40,269 nucleotides of DNA from Rhodospirillaceae bacterium (lineage in GTDB: Bacteria; Pseudomonadota; Alphaproteobacteria; UBA828). The notes below the pieces were generated by a model. That model was not told the DNA's origin. It did no database searches and saw only the letters and a program-made list of their open reading frames with translations. A program made the translations under genes and the position numbers. This document shows, in pieces, positions 33,084 to 40,269 of this stretch (its first letter is position 1; every line of letters starts with the position of its first letter). The stretch spans positions 19,631 to 59,899 of the forward strand of contig PBDG01000010.1 in assembly GCA_002717225.1 (NCBI GenBank), read 5' to 3'.

Positions 33084-35006
33084 CTACTCCGCCGCGGCGC
33101 CAGCTTTCGCCCTTTCCGCACGTTCGCGGAGGCCCTTGATTATGTGTTCGCGGAAAACCGGAGCTGCCGGGGGTTCAAGGCCGGTTTCTTCTTGGCAGGC
33201 GGCGCGGAGTTCCTCTACATCGCCACCACGATCAATCAGTTTAATCTCACCGCGTTCCGCACGCATTTTATCGCGAAGATCGTTAGTCGCAGCCTCGTCA
33301 ACGCTGAGATCGTCATTGAGGACCACCCCATAGCGCTTCGCGCCCTCCAGCGTGACGAGGCCACGGTCGACTTCAAGGGCGATCAAAGCAGCATCGCGCT
33401 CGTACGGATCACCCCAACCACCGCCGCCCCAGGTGTGGAACAGCAACAAATCGCCAGCTTCGACCTTAACATGGTCACATTTCGACGGAAGCAATTCTGT
33501 CGTGCCGTCGACACGGACGATCTCCTTCTTGCTTCGCCGGCCCGGCTGGCCTCCAACCACACCCCAGGGATAGGTCAGCCAGCGATCATCATGGAGGGAC
33601 ATCTCGCCTGGTTCGAGCGCGCGGTAACCGATAGTGATACCGTTGCCACCGCGATGTAGACCCGGGCCGCCAGAATCAGGGATCGACTGATAAATGTCGA
33701 TACGAAGCGGAAAATATGCCTCCAGAAATTCATTTGGTACATTGGTGAAGCTCGGCCAAAGGGAATGACCGTCCGGCCCGTCACCAACAGGACGACCAGG
33801 AATGCCACCAAAGCCGATTTGATAGAGCTGGTACCATTCGCCCTCTTTGTCATAGCCCGAATACATGAAATGCGGACTATCGGAAAAGCCGGCAGCGACC
33901 ATGTAATCTGGATTACGTTGGCCCAGAAGGCCGGAAAGCACGTCAAATATGCGGGCAAGGGCATGAGTCCGAGAGCTCAATGCCGCTGGCTTTAACGGCT
34001 TCAATAGGGTGCCTGGTGGAATCCGCACATCGACATGGTCGTAGAAGCCGTCATTAAACATTATCTGCGGATCGAAAATGTTAATCATGTAAACACCAAC
34101 GAACATCTTAAACATTTCCTCGTTGAGGAGCATATTGATGGAGGAGTCCGACTGCGGATCCGTACCCTCAAAGTCGAATACCAGAAGGTCGCCCTCACGC
34201 CACATGGTGCAGGCCATTTTATAGGGGCCCAGGCCCTTGCCATCATCGTCTACATAATCTTCAAAATATACTCTCTCGTCCTCACCGACTGAATTCTGGA
34301 TGAGATGCAGCATGGCGCGTCTGTTGCGCTCTAAGAGTTCGTCCATAGCGGACTGAACCGTATCGACACCGAAACGATCGCACAGTTCGAAAAGACGCTT
34401 CTCAGCGAGGCGTACGGCAGCGACCAATGCATTGAAATCGCTCTCGTTCCATTGTGGCATACGGCATTGATGCAGGATCACCTTGAGCACGTCTTCCTGT
34501 AACTCGTCTTTCTTATAAATCTTGACGATCGGAATGACGACGCCTTCCTCATAGATTTGTGCTGCGTCAGTCGGCAGTGAACCAGGTACCTTACCACCGA
34601 CATCTGTCATATGACCGAACATCGCAGCATAAGCGATGAGCCGACCGTCAAGAAAAACGGGACGCATCACCAACCAATCTGGCGCATGACTAATAGAACC
34701 GGCGCAGCTATAGGGATCCGAAGTAAGAAACAGGTCGCCTTCCTCAATGGTCCCGTCATAGTCTCGGTTAAAACCATGGATGAAAGAGCCAAATTGACCG
34801 ACAACCATCTTACCGTTGGGTGAGGCGATCATCGGAAATTCGTCATGTTGCTCACGAATACCTGGTGACATGGCGGTTCGGTAGAGAACCGCGTCCATCT
34901 CGTAGCGTGCGCTTCTTAGCGCAGACTCTATAATGTCGAGGGTGATCGGGTCGATCTCGACTTTTTTGAAGGGTTCAGAGTTAGGCTGAATGATCTTGGC
35001 TGGCAT
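33084..35006 (-). CDS. hyuB: Hydantoinase B/oxoprolinase family protein (HyuB)
   Basis: A 640-residue protein with DPITLDIIESALRSARYEMD at the N terminus, TAMSPGIREQHDEF, GDLFLTSDPYSCAGSISHAPD, IPDSGGPGLHRGGNGI, and GGGGWGDPYERD. This is the HyuB/acetophenone-carboxylase-alpha type family. Such subunits act with HyuA in ATP-dependent opening of N-methylhydantoin or 5-oxoproline, or in carboxylation of ketones. It has AGGAGA before the ATG and follows hyuA by 17 bases. The substrate cannot be read from sequence; a Cys in CDHVK and the C-terminal Ala-rich tail are not diagnostic. Confidence 0.88.
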   Translation of the reverse strand: MPAKIIQPNSEPFKKVEIDPITLDIIESALRSARYEMDAVLYRTAMSPGIREQHDEFPMIASPNGKMVVGQFGSFIHGFNRDYDGTIEEGDLFLTSDPYSCAGSISHAPDWLVMRPVFLDGRLIAYAAMFGHMTDVGGKVPGSLPTDAAQIYEEGVVIPIVKIYKKDELQEDVLKVILHQCRMPQWNESDFNALVAAVRLAEKRLFELCDRFGVDTVQSAMDELLERNRRAMLHLIQNSVGEDERVYFEDYVDDDGKGLGPYKMACTMWREGDLLVFDFEGTDPQSDSSINMLLNEEMFKMFVGVYMINIFDPQIMFNDGFYDHVDVRIPPGTLLKPLKPAALSSRTHALARIFDVLSGLLGQRNPDYMVAAGFSDSPHFMYSGYDKEGEWYQLYQIGFGGIPGRPVGDGPDGHSLWPSFTNVPNEFLEAYFPLRIDIYQSIPDSGGPGLHRGGNGITIGYRALEPGEMSLHDDRWLTYPWGVVGGQPGRRSKKEIVRVDGTTELLPSKCDHVKVEAGDLLLFHTWGGGGWGDPYERDAALIALEVDRGLVTLEGAKRYGVVLNDDLSVDEAATNDLRDKMRAERGEIKLIDRGGDVEELRAACQEETGLEPPAAPVFREHIIKGLRERAERAKAGAAAE

Positions 35007-35023
35007 GGCGAATTTCTCCTAAC

Positions 35024-37078
35024 CTAAGCGCCGACCGGGCGTATAATGATGGTACCGAACTGATCGACCTCGCCGATATGATCCGACAGAATCAGGGTCG
35101 TCGAATCCATTTCAGTAACAATAGCTGGACCGGCGATCTTGTTGCCCGATTTAAGGTTTGCACGATCATAAATCTTGGCCTCTTGATCACGATTGTCCAT
35201 GTATACCGTAGTCGTCGCAACTACGGCATCAGTTGGATCTTCGCCACCCTCTTCTAAGGTACCTGCCGCCACAAAAGTTTCAGCGCCCTGCACGATGGCG
35301 CGGAGCGTAACGATTTCATGTTCGGCATCAAGGGCGAAGGTAAACAATTGCGTGTGGATGTCATCGAACCTACGACGCAAAAGGTCTAGTCCTTCCTTGG
35401 CAAATTCGTCCTCTGTGAAGTTGACCGGCAACTGAAGACCCTGGCCGTGATAACGCAAATCAACTTCATATTCGACACTTTGCTCATCGCGCAGCACACC
35501 TTCCTCGTCGAGCGAGATATGTGCGCGCTCCTCTAATTCTTTCAGGATACTGCCAACGTCTTCGTTGCTTACCTCTGAAAACTGGCGTACAACAGAGCGT
35601 GAGGCTTCATCAGTTACACGTGTGGTTGCATCTCCATAAGCGCACAAAACACCCGGCGAAGGCGGAATGATAACCGGCCAAGCGCCCATCAGCTTGCCCA
35701 AAGCGTTGGCGTGAAGTGGTCCCGCACCACCAAAAGCGATCAAAGCAAAATCACGCGGATCAAAGCCTTGCTGGACCGAAACTAGACGGAGTGCACCAAA
35801 AATATTCTCATTGACTATGTCAATCACACCCGACGCCGCTGTTTTAAGGTCGAGGCTGAGGGCATCTGCGATGGTCTGTAACGCAGCCTCCGAAGCATTA
35901 AGGTCGAGCTGCATCTCCCCTCCAATTAATTCCTTGGGCAGATAGCCGAGCACGACATTTGCGTCGGTAACAGTTGGCCGGTCCCCGCCTTTTCCGTAAC
36001 AGGCCGGACCAGGATCAGCACCAGCACTTTCCGGGCCTACACGAAGTGCCTTGGTGAGCTCAGGAACATGGGCGATAGAACCACCACCGGCACCCACGGT
36101 ACGTACATCAAGGGACGACGCCCGAACGGTGACGTCGCCCACGGTGGTTTCACGCCGCTTGCGTGGTATGCCATTCTGTATAAGTGCGACATCCGTCGAG
36201 GTGCCACCCATGTCAAGTGTAAGTAAGTCACCAAAACCAGACTGCTTCGCAATCCATAGAGCACCGGAAACGCCACCGGCCGGACCTGACATCAAAACGT
36301 TGACCGGGGAATTGCGTGAGGCCTCAACTGAGGAAAGGCCACCGTCGGAGCGCAAGATGTGAAGATGCGCATCGACCTTACGGTTTTTCATCTCGTTATC
36401 GAGATTCGAGAGGTATTCACGCACCACTGGCGCTACGTAAGAGTTTGCGACAGTAGTAATCGCACGCTCATATTCGTACATTTCAGGCAGTACCTCGGAG
36501 GAGATGGAAACCGGCACATCCGGCATAACCTCCTCCGCTATCTCGCGGATGCGAACTTCCGTTTCACCATTAGCATAGGCGTTCATCAGCGAGACAGTGA
36601 GAGCCTGAATTCCTCTTTCTCTCAAGCTCTCAAGTTTGCCGCGAAGATCGCCCTCGTTGAGTTCCTGTACCAAGCCCCCACGCGCGTCGCGCCGCTCTTT
36701 GGCTTCGATGGTCGCCTCAAGGGGCGCGAGTGGCTCGGGTTTTGGCCAGATGATCCAGCCGGCGAGAATGCCGGGCACAAACGAACGCGCGATCTGCAGC
36801 ACCTGCCGGTGGCCCTGGGTGGTCACTAATCCAACGCGAGCGCCTTTACCCTCGAGAATGGTGTTGGTCGCGACCGTAGTTCCGTGCATCACATGGGTAA
36901 TGGCACCAGGATCTACATTCGCGCTTCCGCATACTTTTTCGATACCGTTCAATACACCGATGGAAGAATCCGCCGGCGTAGAGGGAACTTTGGCACGATA
37001 AGTCTCACCCGATCCCTCGTCGATCAGGAGGAGGTCGGTAAAAGTCCCGCCGACATCCACTCCCAAGCGGTAAGCCAT
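35024..37078 (-). CDS. hyuA: Hydantoinase A/oxoprolinase family protein (HyuA)
   Basis: A 684-residue subunit of the ATP-grasping actin/ASKHA-like group: LGVDVGGTFTDLLLID at residues 5-20, HGTTVATNTILEGKGARVGL, LTLDMGGTSTDVALIQNG, VGAGGGSIAHVPE, and IAFGGAGPLHA. DVGGTFTD and DMGGTSTD are the phosphate loops. The complex with HyuB uses ATP to phosphorylate a lactam or imide and hydrolyse it. The ATG has AAGGAGA at 8 bases. It lies 134 bases downstream of the permease genes on the same strand, so both might be one operon or separate. Substrate hydantoin, 5-oxoproline or another cyclic amide is not decided. Confidence 0.9.
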   Translation of the reverse strand: MAYRLGVDVGGTFTDLLLIDEGSGETYRAKVPSTPADSSIGVLNGIEKVCGSANVDPGAITHVMHGTTVATNTILEGKGARVGLVTTQGHRQVLQIARSFVPGILAGWIIWPKPEPLAPLEATIEAKERRDARGGLVQELNEGDLRGKLESLRERGIQALTVSLMNAYANGETEVRIREIAEEVMPDVPVSISSEVLPEMYEYERAITTVANSYVAPVVREYLSNLDNEMKNRKVDAHLHILRSDGGLSSVEASRNSPVNVLMSGPAGGVSGALWIAKQSGFGDLLTLDMGGTSTDVALIQNGIPRKRRETTVGDVTVRASSLDVRTVGAGGGSIAHVPELTKALRVGPESAGADPGPACYGKGGDRPTVTDANVVLGYLPKELIGGEMQLDLNASEAALQTIADALSLDLKTAASGVIDIVNENIFGALRLVSVQQGFDPRDFALIAFGGAGPLHANALGKLMGAWPVIIPPSPGVLCAYGDATTRVTDEASRSVVRQFSEVSNEDVGSILKELEERAHISLDEEGVLRDEQSVEYEVDLRYHGQGLQLPVNFTEDEFAKEGLDLLRRRFDDIHTQLFTFALDAEHEIVTLRAIVQGAETFVAAGTLEEGGEDPTDAVVATTTVYMDNRDQEAKIYDRANLKSGNKIAGPAIVTEMDSTTLILSDHIGEVDQFGTIIIRPVGA

Positions 37079-37212
37079 AATTATGTCTCCTTACACAATG
37101 CCGTCGAAGCGGGTCTTTGATGTCACAAGCCTTAAAGGGCCATTCAAAAATATTCAAGCTGGGTCAAATCAAGTGGCAACCCATACTCAAACAAGCAACG
37201 ATGCGATTATTG

Positions 37213-38061
37213 TTATGCCTCTTTTAACATTTTTTTTGCGCCATACCCTCGGCGCCGTCTCTGCATAAAATAGACGACCACGAAACTTGCAAAAATAACC
37301 AATAAAGAAAATAGGGTTGTCATTGTGCCGATAGCATAAATAGTCGGCGTCGCGGCTAGCGCCAACGCGTTGACTAGTTCGACAGGTAGGCTGTTGTGCT
37401 CTCCCGCAACGTTCGATATGCGTGGATATTCGTCGTAGGAGAGTGTGAAGCCAAACAATGCAACCCCTACTAGGCCCGGCAACGTAATTGGTATAGTAAC
37501 GTGCCTTAAGGTTTGCCACTGGGTCGCGCCTTGATCTTTCGCAGCCTCCTCAAGGCGTGGATCGAGCCGACTAAACACTGCTAGCATTATCAATACGCCG
37601 AATGGAAGCGTCCAACTAAGGTGGGCACCTAACCCCCCGGACCACCACTGACTAGTCAATCCAAGGTTCGAAAAACCGATACCAATACCAAGGCTTATTA
37701 GAATTGATGGGCAGATCAAGCTTGCTACAACTAGATAAAAAACAAGTATGTTGCCTTTAAAGTTTTTACGAAACGCTAGACCAGCCAAGAATGAAATACC
37801 CATTGTGAGCACCATTACAATCAGGCCCAGAATTACTGAACGCCCAAAAGGCCAGCGATAATCACCAATATAGTGAGGATCAAAAACTTCGCTAAAGTAG
37901 TAGAGAGAAAACCCTTGCATCGGGAAGGAAAGAGATGCGTTTTCCCCCTGAAATGACAGGACAACAATTATGAAAATAGGGCCGTAGAGAAATAACAAAT
38001 ACAAATAAAATAGGGTAGCGCGCGGCCAAAATCCCGGGGCTCTTTTAATACCTTCCCTCAT
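37213..38061 (-). CDS. ABC transporter permease (PotC-like)
   Basis: A 282-residue inner membrane protein with six predicted hydrophobic segments (YLYLLFLYGPIFIIVVLSF, SVILGLIVMVLTMGISFLAG and others) and the EAA loop LEEAAKDQGATQWQTLRHV then PITLPGLVGV. The order SBP-permease-permease and the layout match spermidine/putrescine-type importers (PotC is the second permease). The ATG at 38061 is two bases after the stop of the first permease. The substrate is unknown. The ATPase subunit is not in the window, probably upstream of the solute-binding gene. Confidence 0.87.
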   Translation of the reverse strand: MREGIKRAPGFWPRATLFYLYLLFLYGPIFIIVVLSFQGENASLSFPMQGFSLYYFSEVFDPHYIGDYRWPFGRSVILGLIVMVLTMGISFLAGLAFRKNFKGNILVFYLVVASLICPSILISLGIGIGFSNLGLTSQWWSGGLGAHLSWTLPFGVLIMLAVFSRLDPRLEEAAKDQGATQWQTLRHVTIPITLPGLVGVALFGFTLSYDEYPRISNVAGEHNSLPVELVNALALAATPTIYAIGTMTTLFSLLVIFASFVVVYFMQRRRRGYGAKKMLKEA

Positions 38062-38063
38062 TA

Positions 38064-38933
38064 TTAAAGTTGCCTTCTCACATCGACTACGCGCATAACT
38101 CCGCCAACCAACAGCAACACTACAATCAGCAAAATCATAGCTGTAGCGGCAGCGGGCGGGTATTGAAAATTGTATACTTGATTAGCCATAGATGCTGCGA
38201 CAGTGCCGACACGCGAACCACCAAGGATCCGTATTGCCGTATAATCACTAGCAACCAGCGCAATAACAAAAATTGTTCCAATGGCAATTCCCGGCTTACA
38301 CAACGGCAAAATAACATTCCACAAAATTTGGAATGCGCTAGCGCCATTATCGCGTGCAGCTTCAATCAGGTCTTTGTTAATCCTTGCCATGACATTAAAA
38401 AGAGGAGCCATCATAAAAAGTGTAAATATTTGAACGTAAGACAGCAGGACTGCAAATTCAGAAAACAACAGAAACTTTAATGGCTGGTCTGACAAACCAA
38501 GCCCCATAATAGCTTGGTTTATTATCCCTTCTGTACCCAGAAAGGGAATCCAAGCGACAGTTCTGATAACCGCAGATGTCCAAAATGGCACCACACACAA
38601 CAAGAAAAGGAGCATTTTGGTTCTGAGCTTAACTATGTCAAAGACCAGGAAATAAGCCAGTGTAAACCCAATAACAAATGTTATTCCCCAAGTGATGAGG
38701 AACATCTTTAGGGTTTGCCAATAGTTAAGGGCCGTCAATGACCGGGTAAATATCTTTTCATAGTTGCGCAGGGTCCAGACACCCTCAAGCGTCATGAAAC
38801 CGTCAAATTTCCATAAGCTAAGAATGATGATTACGATCACTGGCCCGACAAGGAACAGCACAAGAGTAATCACCAAAGGTGATATCTGAATCAAGGTTGA
38901 GTAGCGGTTAAATAAACCTGTCAACACCGCCAT
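38064..38933 (-). CDS. ABC transporter permease (PotB-like)
   Basis: A 289-residue inner membrane protein: LVITLVLFLVGPVIVIIIL as first segment, WTSAVIRTVAWIPFLGTEG as the conserved loop after segment 3, and the EAA loop LIEAARDNGASAFQILWNV then LPLCKPGIAIG. Six segments. It resembles PotB, the first permease of polyamine-type importers, and forms a dimer with the next gene product. It follows the solute-binding gene after 91 bases carrying a strong hairpin. The ATG at 38933 is well supported by the conserved start of segment 1. Confidence 0.87.
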   Translation of the reverse strand: MAVLTGLFNRYSTLIQISPLVITLVLFLVGPVIVIIILSLWKFDGFMTLEGVWTLRNYEKIFTRSLTALNYWQTLKMFLITWGITFVIGFTLAYFLVFDIVKLRTKMLLFLLCVVPFWTSAVIRTVAWIPFLGTEGIINQAIMGLGLSDQPLKFLLFSEFAVLLSYVQIFTLFMMAPLFNVMARINKDLIEAARDNGASAFQILWNVILPLCKPGIAIGTIFVIALVASDYTAIRILGGSRVGTVAASMANQVYNFQYPPAAATAMILLIVVLLLVGGVMRVVDVRRQL

Positions 38934-38974
38934 GAACGTGTCCCTGATCGAAAATTAAAACATTCAAAAATAGT

Positions 38975-39009
38975 AAAAAGAGATGCGGGACGCTACAGCG
39001 CCCCGCATC
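38975..39009 (-). terminator. Strong hairpin with T run between solute-binding and permease genes
   Basis: GATGCGGG (38982-38989) pairs with CCCGCATC (39002-39009), and inside this CGCT pairs with AGCG. Leftward the hairpin is followed by CTCTTTTTAC, a T-rich stretch. As the operon continues, it probably acts as a partial terminator and 3' stabiliser that makes more binding protein than permease, as known in the E. coli maltose operon. Confidence 0.8.
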
Positions 39010-39024
39010 CAAATAACTTTACCG

Positions 39025-40269
39025 CTATGAAGCCATGAACTCGTTCCACCGATCGGTGAGATACTCGTTCTCATCCATGACAGAGTTCCACACAGCAATT
39101 CTACCCATTCTGTTCTTATAGGAACCACCATCTCGCACAGCACCAGCTTTTTCCATAAGCTTACCGAACGGGCTATAAATATCGACTGTTGCCGGCTTTC
39201 CTTCAAACCAGAAGTCCCATTCCGCTTTAGGCAGATATTTTTTAGTGTTCTGCCATGTCACAACGTAATAGCCCTGCCTAGCAAAGAACGCACCCGCTTT
39301 GCCGGTATGGTACCATGTTACATAGTCGTAAACGGCACCCAATGTTTTACCCTCGACATGCTTAGGAATCATATGCCCGAGCGACCATGAGCGGTAGCCT
39401 TCTGCAAGATCCTGGTAAATACATGGAACACCTTGCTCTCTCACTGCGGTTACCGCAGGTGACCACATTGACTGGATTACTACTTCACCATCCACCATAA
39501 GCTGGACAGAGTCGTTGAAGGTAGACCAAAGAGAACGCCAGTGACCATCATTCTTGAGTTCGATTAGTCGATTAATCGAGTAATCGATTTCCTCTCGGGT
39601 CATGTTCCCCTTGTCGGAATATTCAATTTCGCCATTAGCCTGGAATGCCATGGCAGCGTCCATCAGACCAATCTGTGGAAATGCTACCAATGCCGCACGT
39701 CCCTGAAATTCGGAATTAATCAATTCCTTCCAGGAATCAATGGGACGACCAATGATGTCCGGACGGATACCAAGTGTATCGGCATTATGAAGTACAGGGT
39801 GGTTTGTGATCCACTTTGTTGAACCTGGCTTTACGAAATCTTTAGCATCAGCACCAGACGTGTATCCAACTGAACTCGGGTTTTGTCCATCGCCATACCA
39901 TGCATCGGGCCAGATCTTTCCATCTGCCTTATAGAGGTCTACAACTTGATCCCACTCCGGCAACTTAGTGGTGTCCCAGGCTTGAAAACGACCGGATGGC
40001 CACATGGTCTTCATTGTCATGAAGGGGGGTTCAAACAATTCAGCCGATTTCGGTTGGTTAAGACCGCGACCAATGATGTCTGGGATCGCTGTCGCCGTCT
40101 GCACCACCTTAAATGGCAAGTCTTCGTTAGCCATATCCTCTAGTGGCGGCATGTTTGAAACAGCCATGCCCACCGTACGAACGGTAATGTCGTCCTGTGC
40201 CCAAATCGTTGGAAAGCCGCCGACCGCTGATCCCGCGGCTAAGCCAGCCACTGCTGCCGTCCCCTTCAA
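39025..40269 (-). CDS. Extracellular solute-binding protein of ABC importer (Tat-type signal), N terminus outside window
   Basis: At least 414 residues, truncated at the window edge; the first codon seen (TTG, Leu) is probably inside the signal. The end of the signal reads LKGTAAVAGLAAGSAVGG then FPTIWAQD, typical of the RRxFLKG Tat signal with cleavage after WAQ. The body has two-lobe binding-protein features with many Trp and Asp (GKIWPDAWYGDGQNP, GEVVIQSMWSPAVTAVREQG, FWFEGKP) and ends NEFMAS. The family is the PotD/AfuA-like group (polyamines, iron or other). The order with PotB/PotC permeases supports an importer. A strong hairpin follows its stop. Confidence 0.85.
   Translation of the reverse strand: MKGTAAVAGLAAGSAVGGFPTIWAQDDITVRTVGMAVSNMPPLEDMANEDLPFKVVQTATAIPDIIGRGLNQPKSAELFEPPFMTMKTMWPSGRFQAWDTTKLPEWDQVVDLYKADGKIWPDAWYGDGQNPSSVGYTSGADAKDFVKPGSTKWITNHPVLHNADTLGIRPDIIGRPIDSWKELINSEFQGRAALVAFPQIGLMDAAMAFQANGEIEYSDKGNMTREEIDYSINRLIELKNDGHWRSLWSTFNDSVQLMVDGEVVIQSMWSPAVTAVREQGVPCIYQDLAEGYRSWSLGHMIPKHVEGKTLGAVYDYVTWYHTGKAGAFFARQGYYVVTWQNTKKYLPKAEWDFWFEGKPATVDIYSPFGKLMEKAGAVRDGGSYKNRMGRIAVWNSVMDENEYLTDRWNEFMAS

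Overview
The window looks like chromosomal DNA of a free-living, aerobic, heterotrophic alphaproteobacterium. The main evidence is the block pcm - tolC-type outer membrane channel - DUF2497/PopZ-like gene - valS, a gene order known from alphaproteobacteria, together with a candidate ROSE RNA thermometer in front of a small heat-shock gene. Many oxidative and hydrolytic catabolic genes (CoA transferase, HMG-CoA lyase type, hydantoinase A/B, amidases, isochorismatase-type hydrolase) suggest a scavenger of amino-acid-like and nitrogen-containing compounds. I cannot name the species; a marine lineage is plausible but unproven.

Layout. 1-10.4 kb is housekeeping: the 3' end of erpA, xthA, a glyoxalase-fold protein, then a long leftward run pcm > tolC > popZ-like > valS > ilvD > M81 peptidase-like. 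10.58-13.3 kb is an accessory segment beginning at a tRNA-Cys gene. It holds a decayed phage terminase fragment, a cupredoxin, a TIGR02117-type lipoprotein, a DUF3127 gene, a second copy of the tRNA-Cys 3' end, and an 84 percent identical 43-bp repeat; I read it as the fossil of one or more integrations. 13.4-15.6 kb carries a lone pxpA-like gene, a small exported protein and hsp20 with a heat-shock-type promoter and a ROSE-like 5' leader. 15.9-20.6 kb runs rightward: an orphan molybdenum hydroxylase large subunit, an LLM flavin monooxygenase and a cyclic-nucleotide-gated K+ channel. 20.7-21.5 kb is a frameshifted eIF2B/MTNA-like pseudogene, followed by tRNA-Asn.

22-32.9 kb is a catabolic block on both strands: thioesterase, class IV aminotransferase, CMD-family protein, HIBADH-family dehydrogenase and a small unknown; an isochorismatase-like hydrolase; CaiB-type CoA transferase with an HMG-CoA-lyase-type enzyme; MmgE/PrpD with a divergent YrdC-domain protein; an AtzG-like small subunit with an amidase; and an isocitrate-lyase/PEP-mutase-family lyase flanked on both sides by similar GGAATGC/GCATTCC palindromes. 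33-40.3 kb runs leftward: a Tat-type solute-binding protein (N terminus outside the window), two PotB/PotC-like permeases behind a strong hairpin, then hyuA and hyuB. A likely theme is import and hydrolysis of an amide, ureide or cyclic imide and breakdown of the carbon skeleton through CoA thioesters, but no substrate can be assigned from sequence alone.

No CRISPR array, insertion sequence or intact phage was seen. The most interesting items are the tRNA-Cys fossil, the RpoH-promoter plus ROSE leader of hsp20, the paired palindromes around the lyase gene, the divergent YrdC paralogue, and the possible hydantoin/carbamoyl degradation set.
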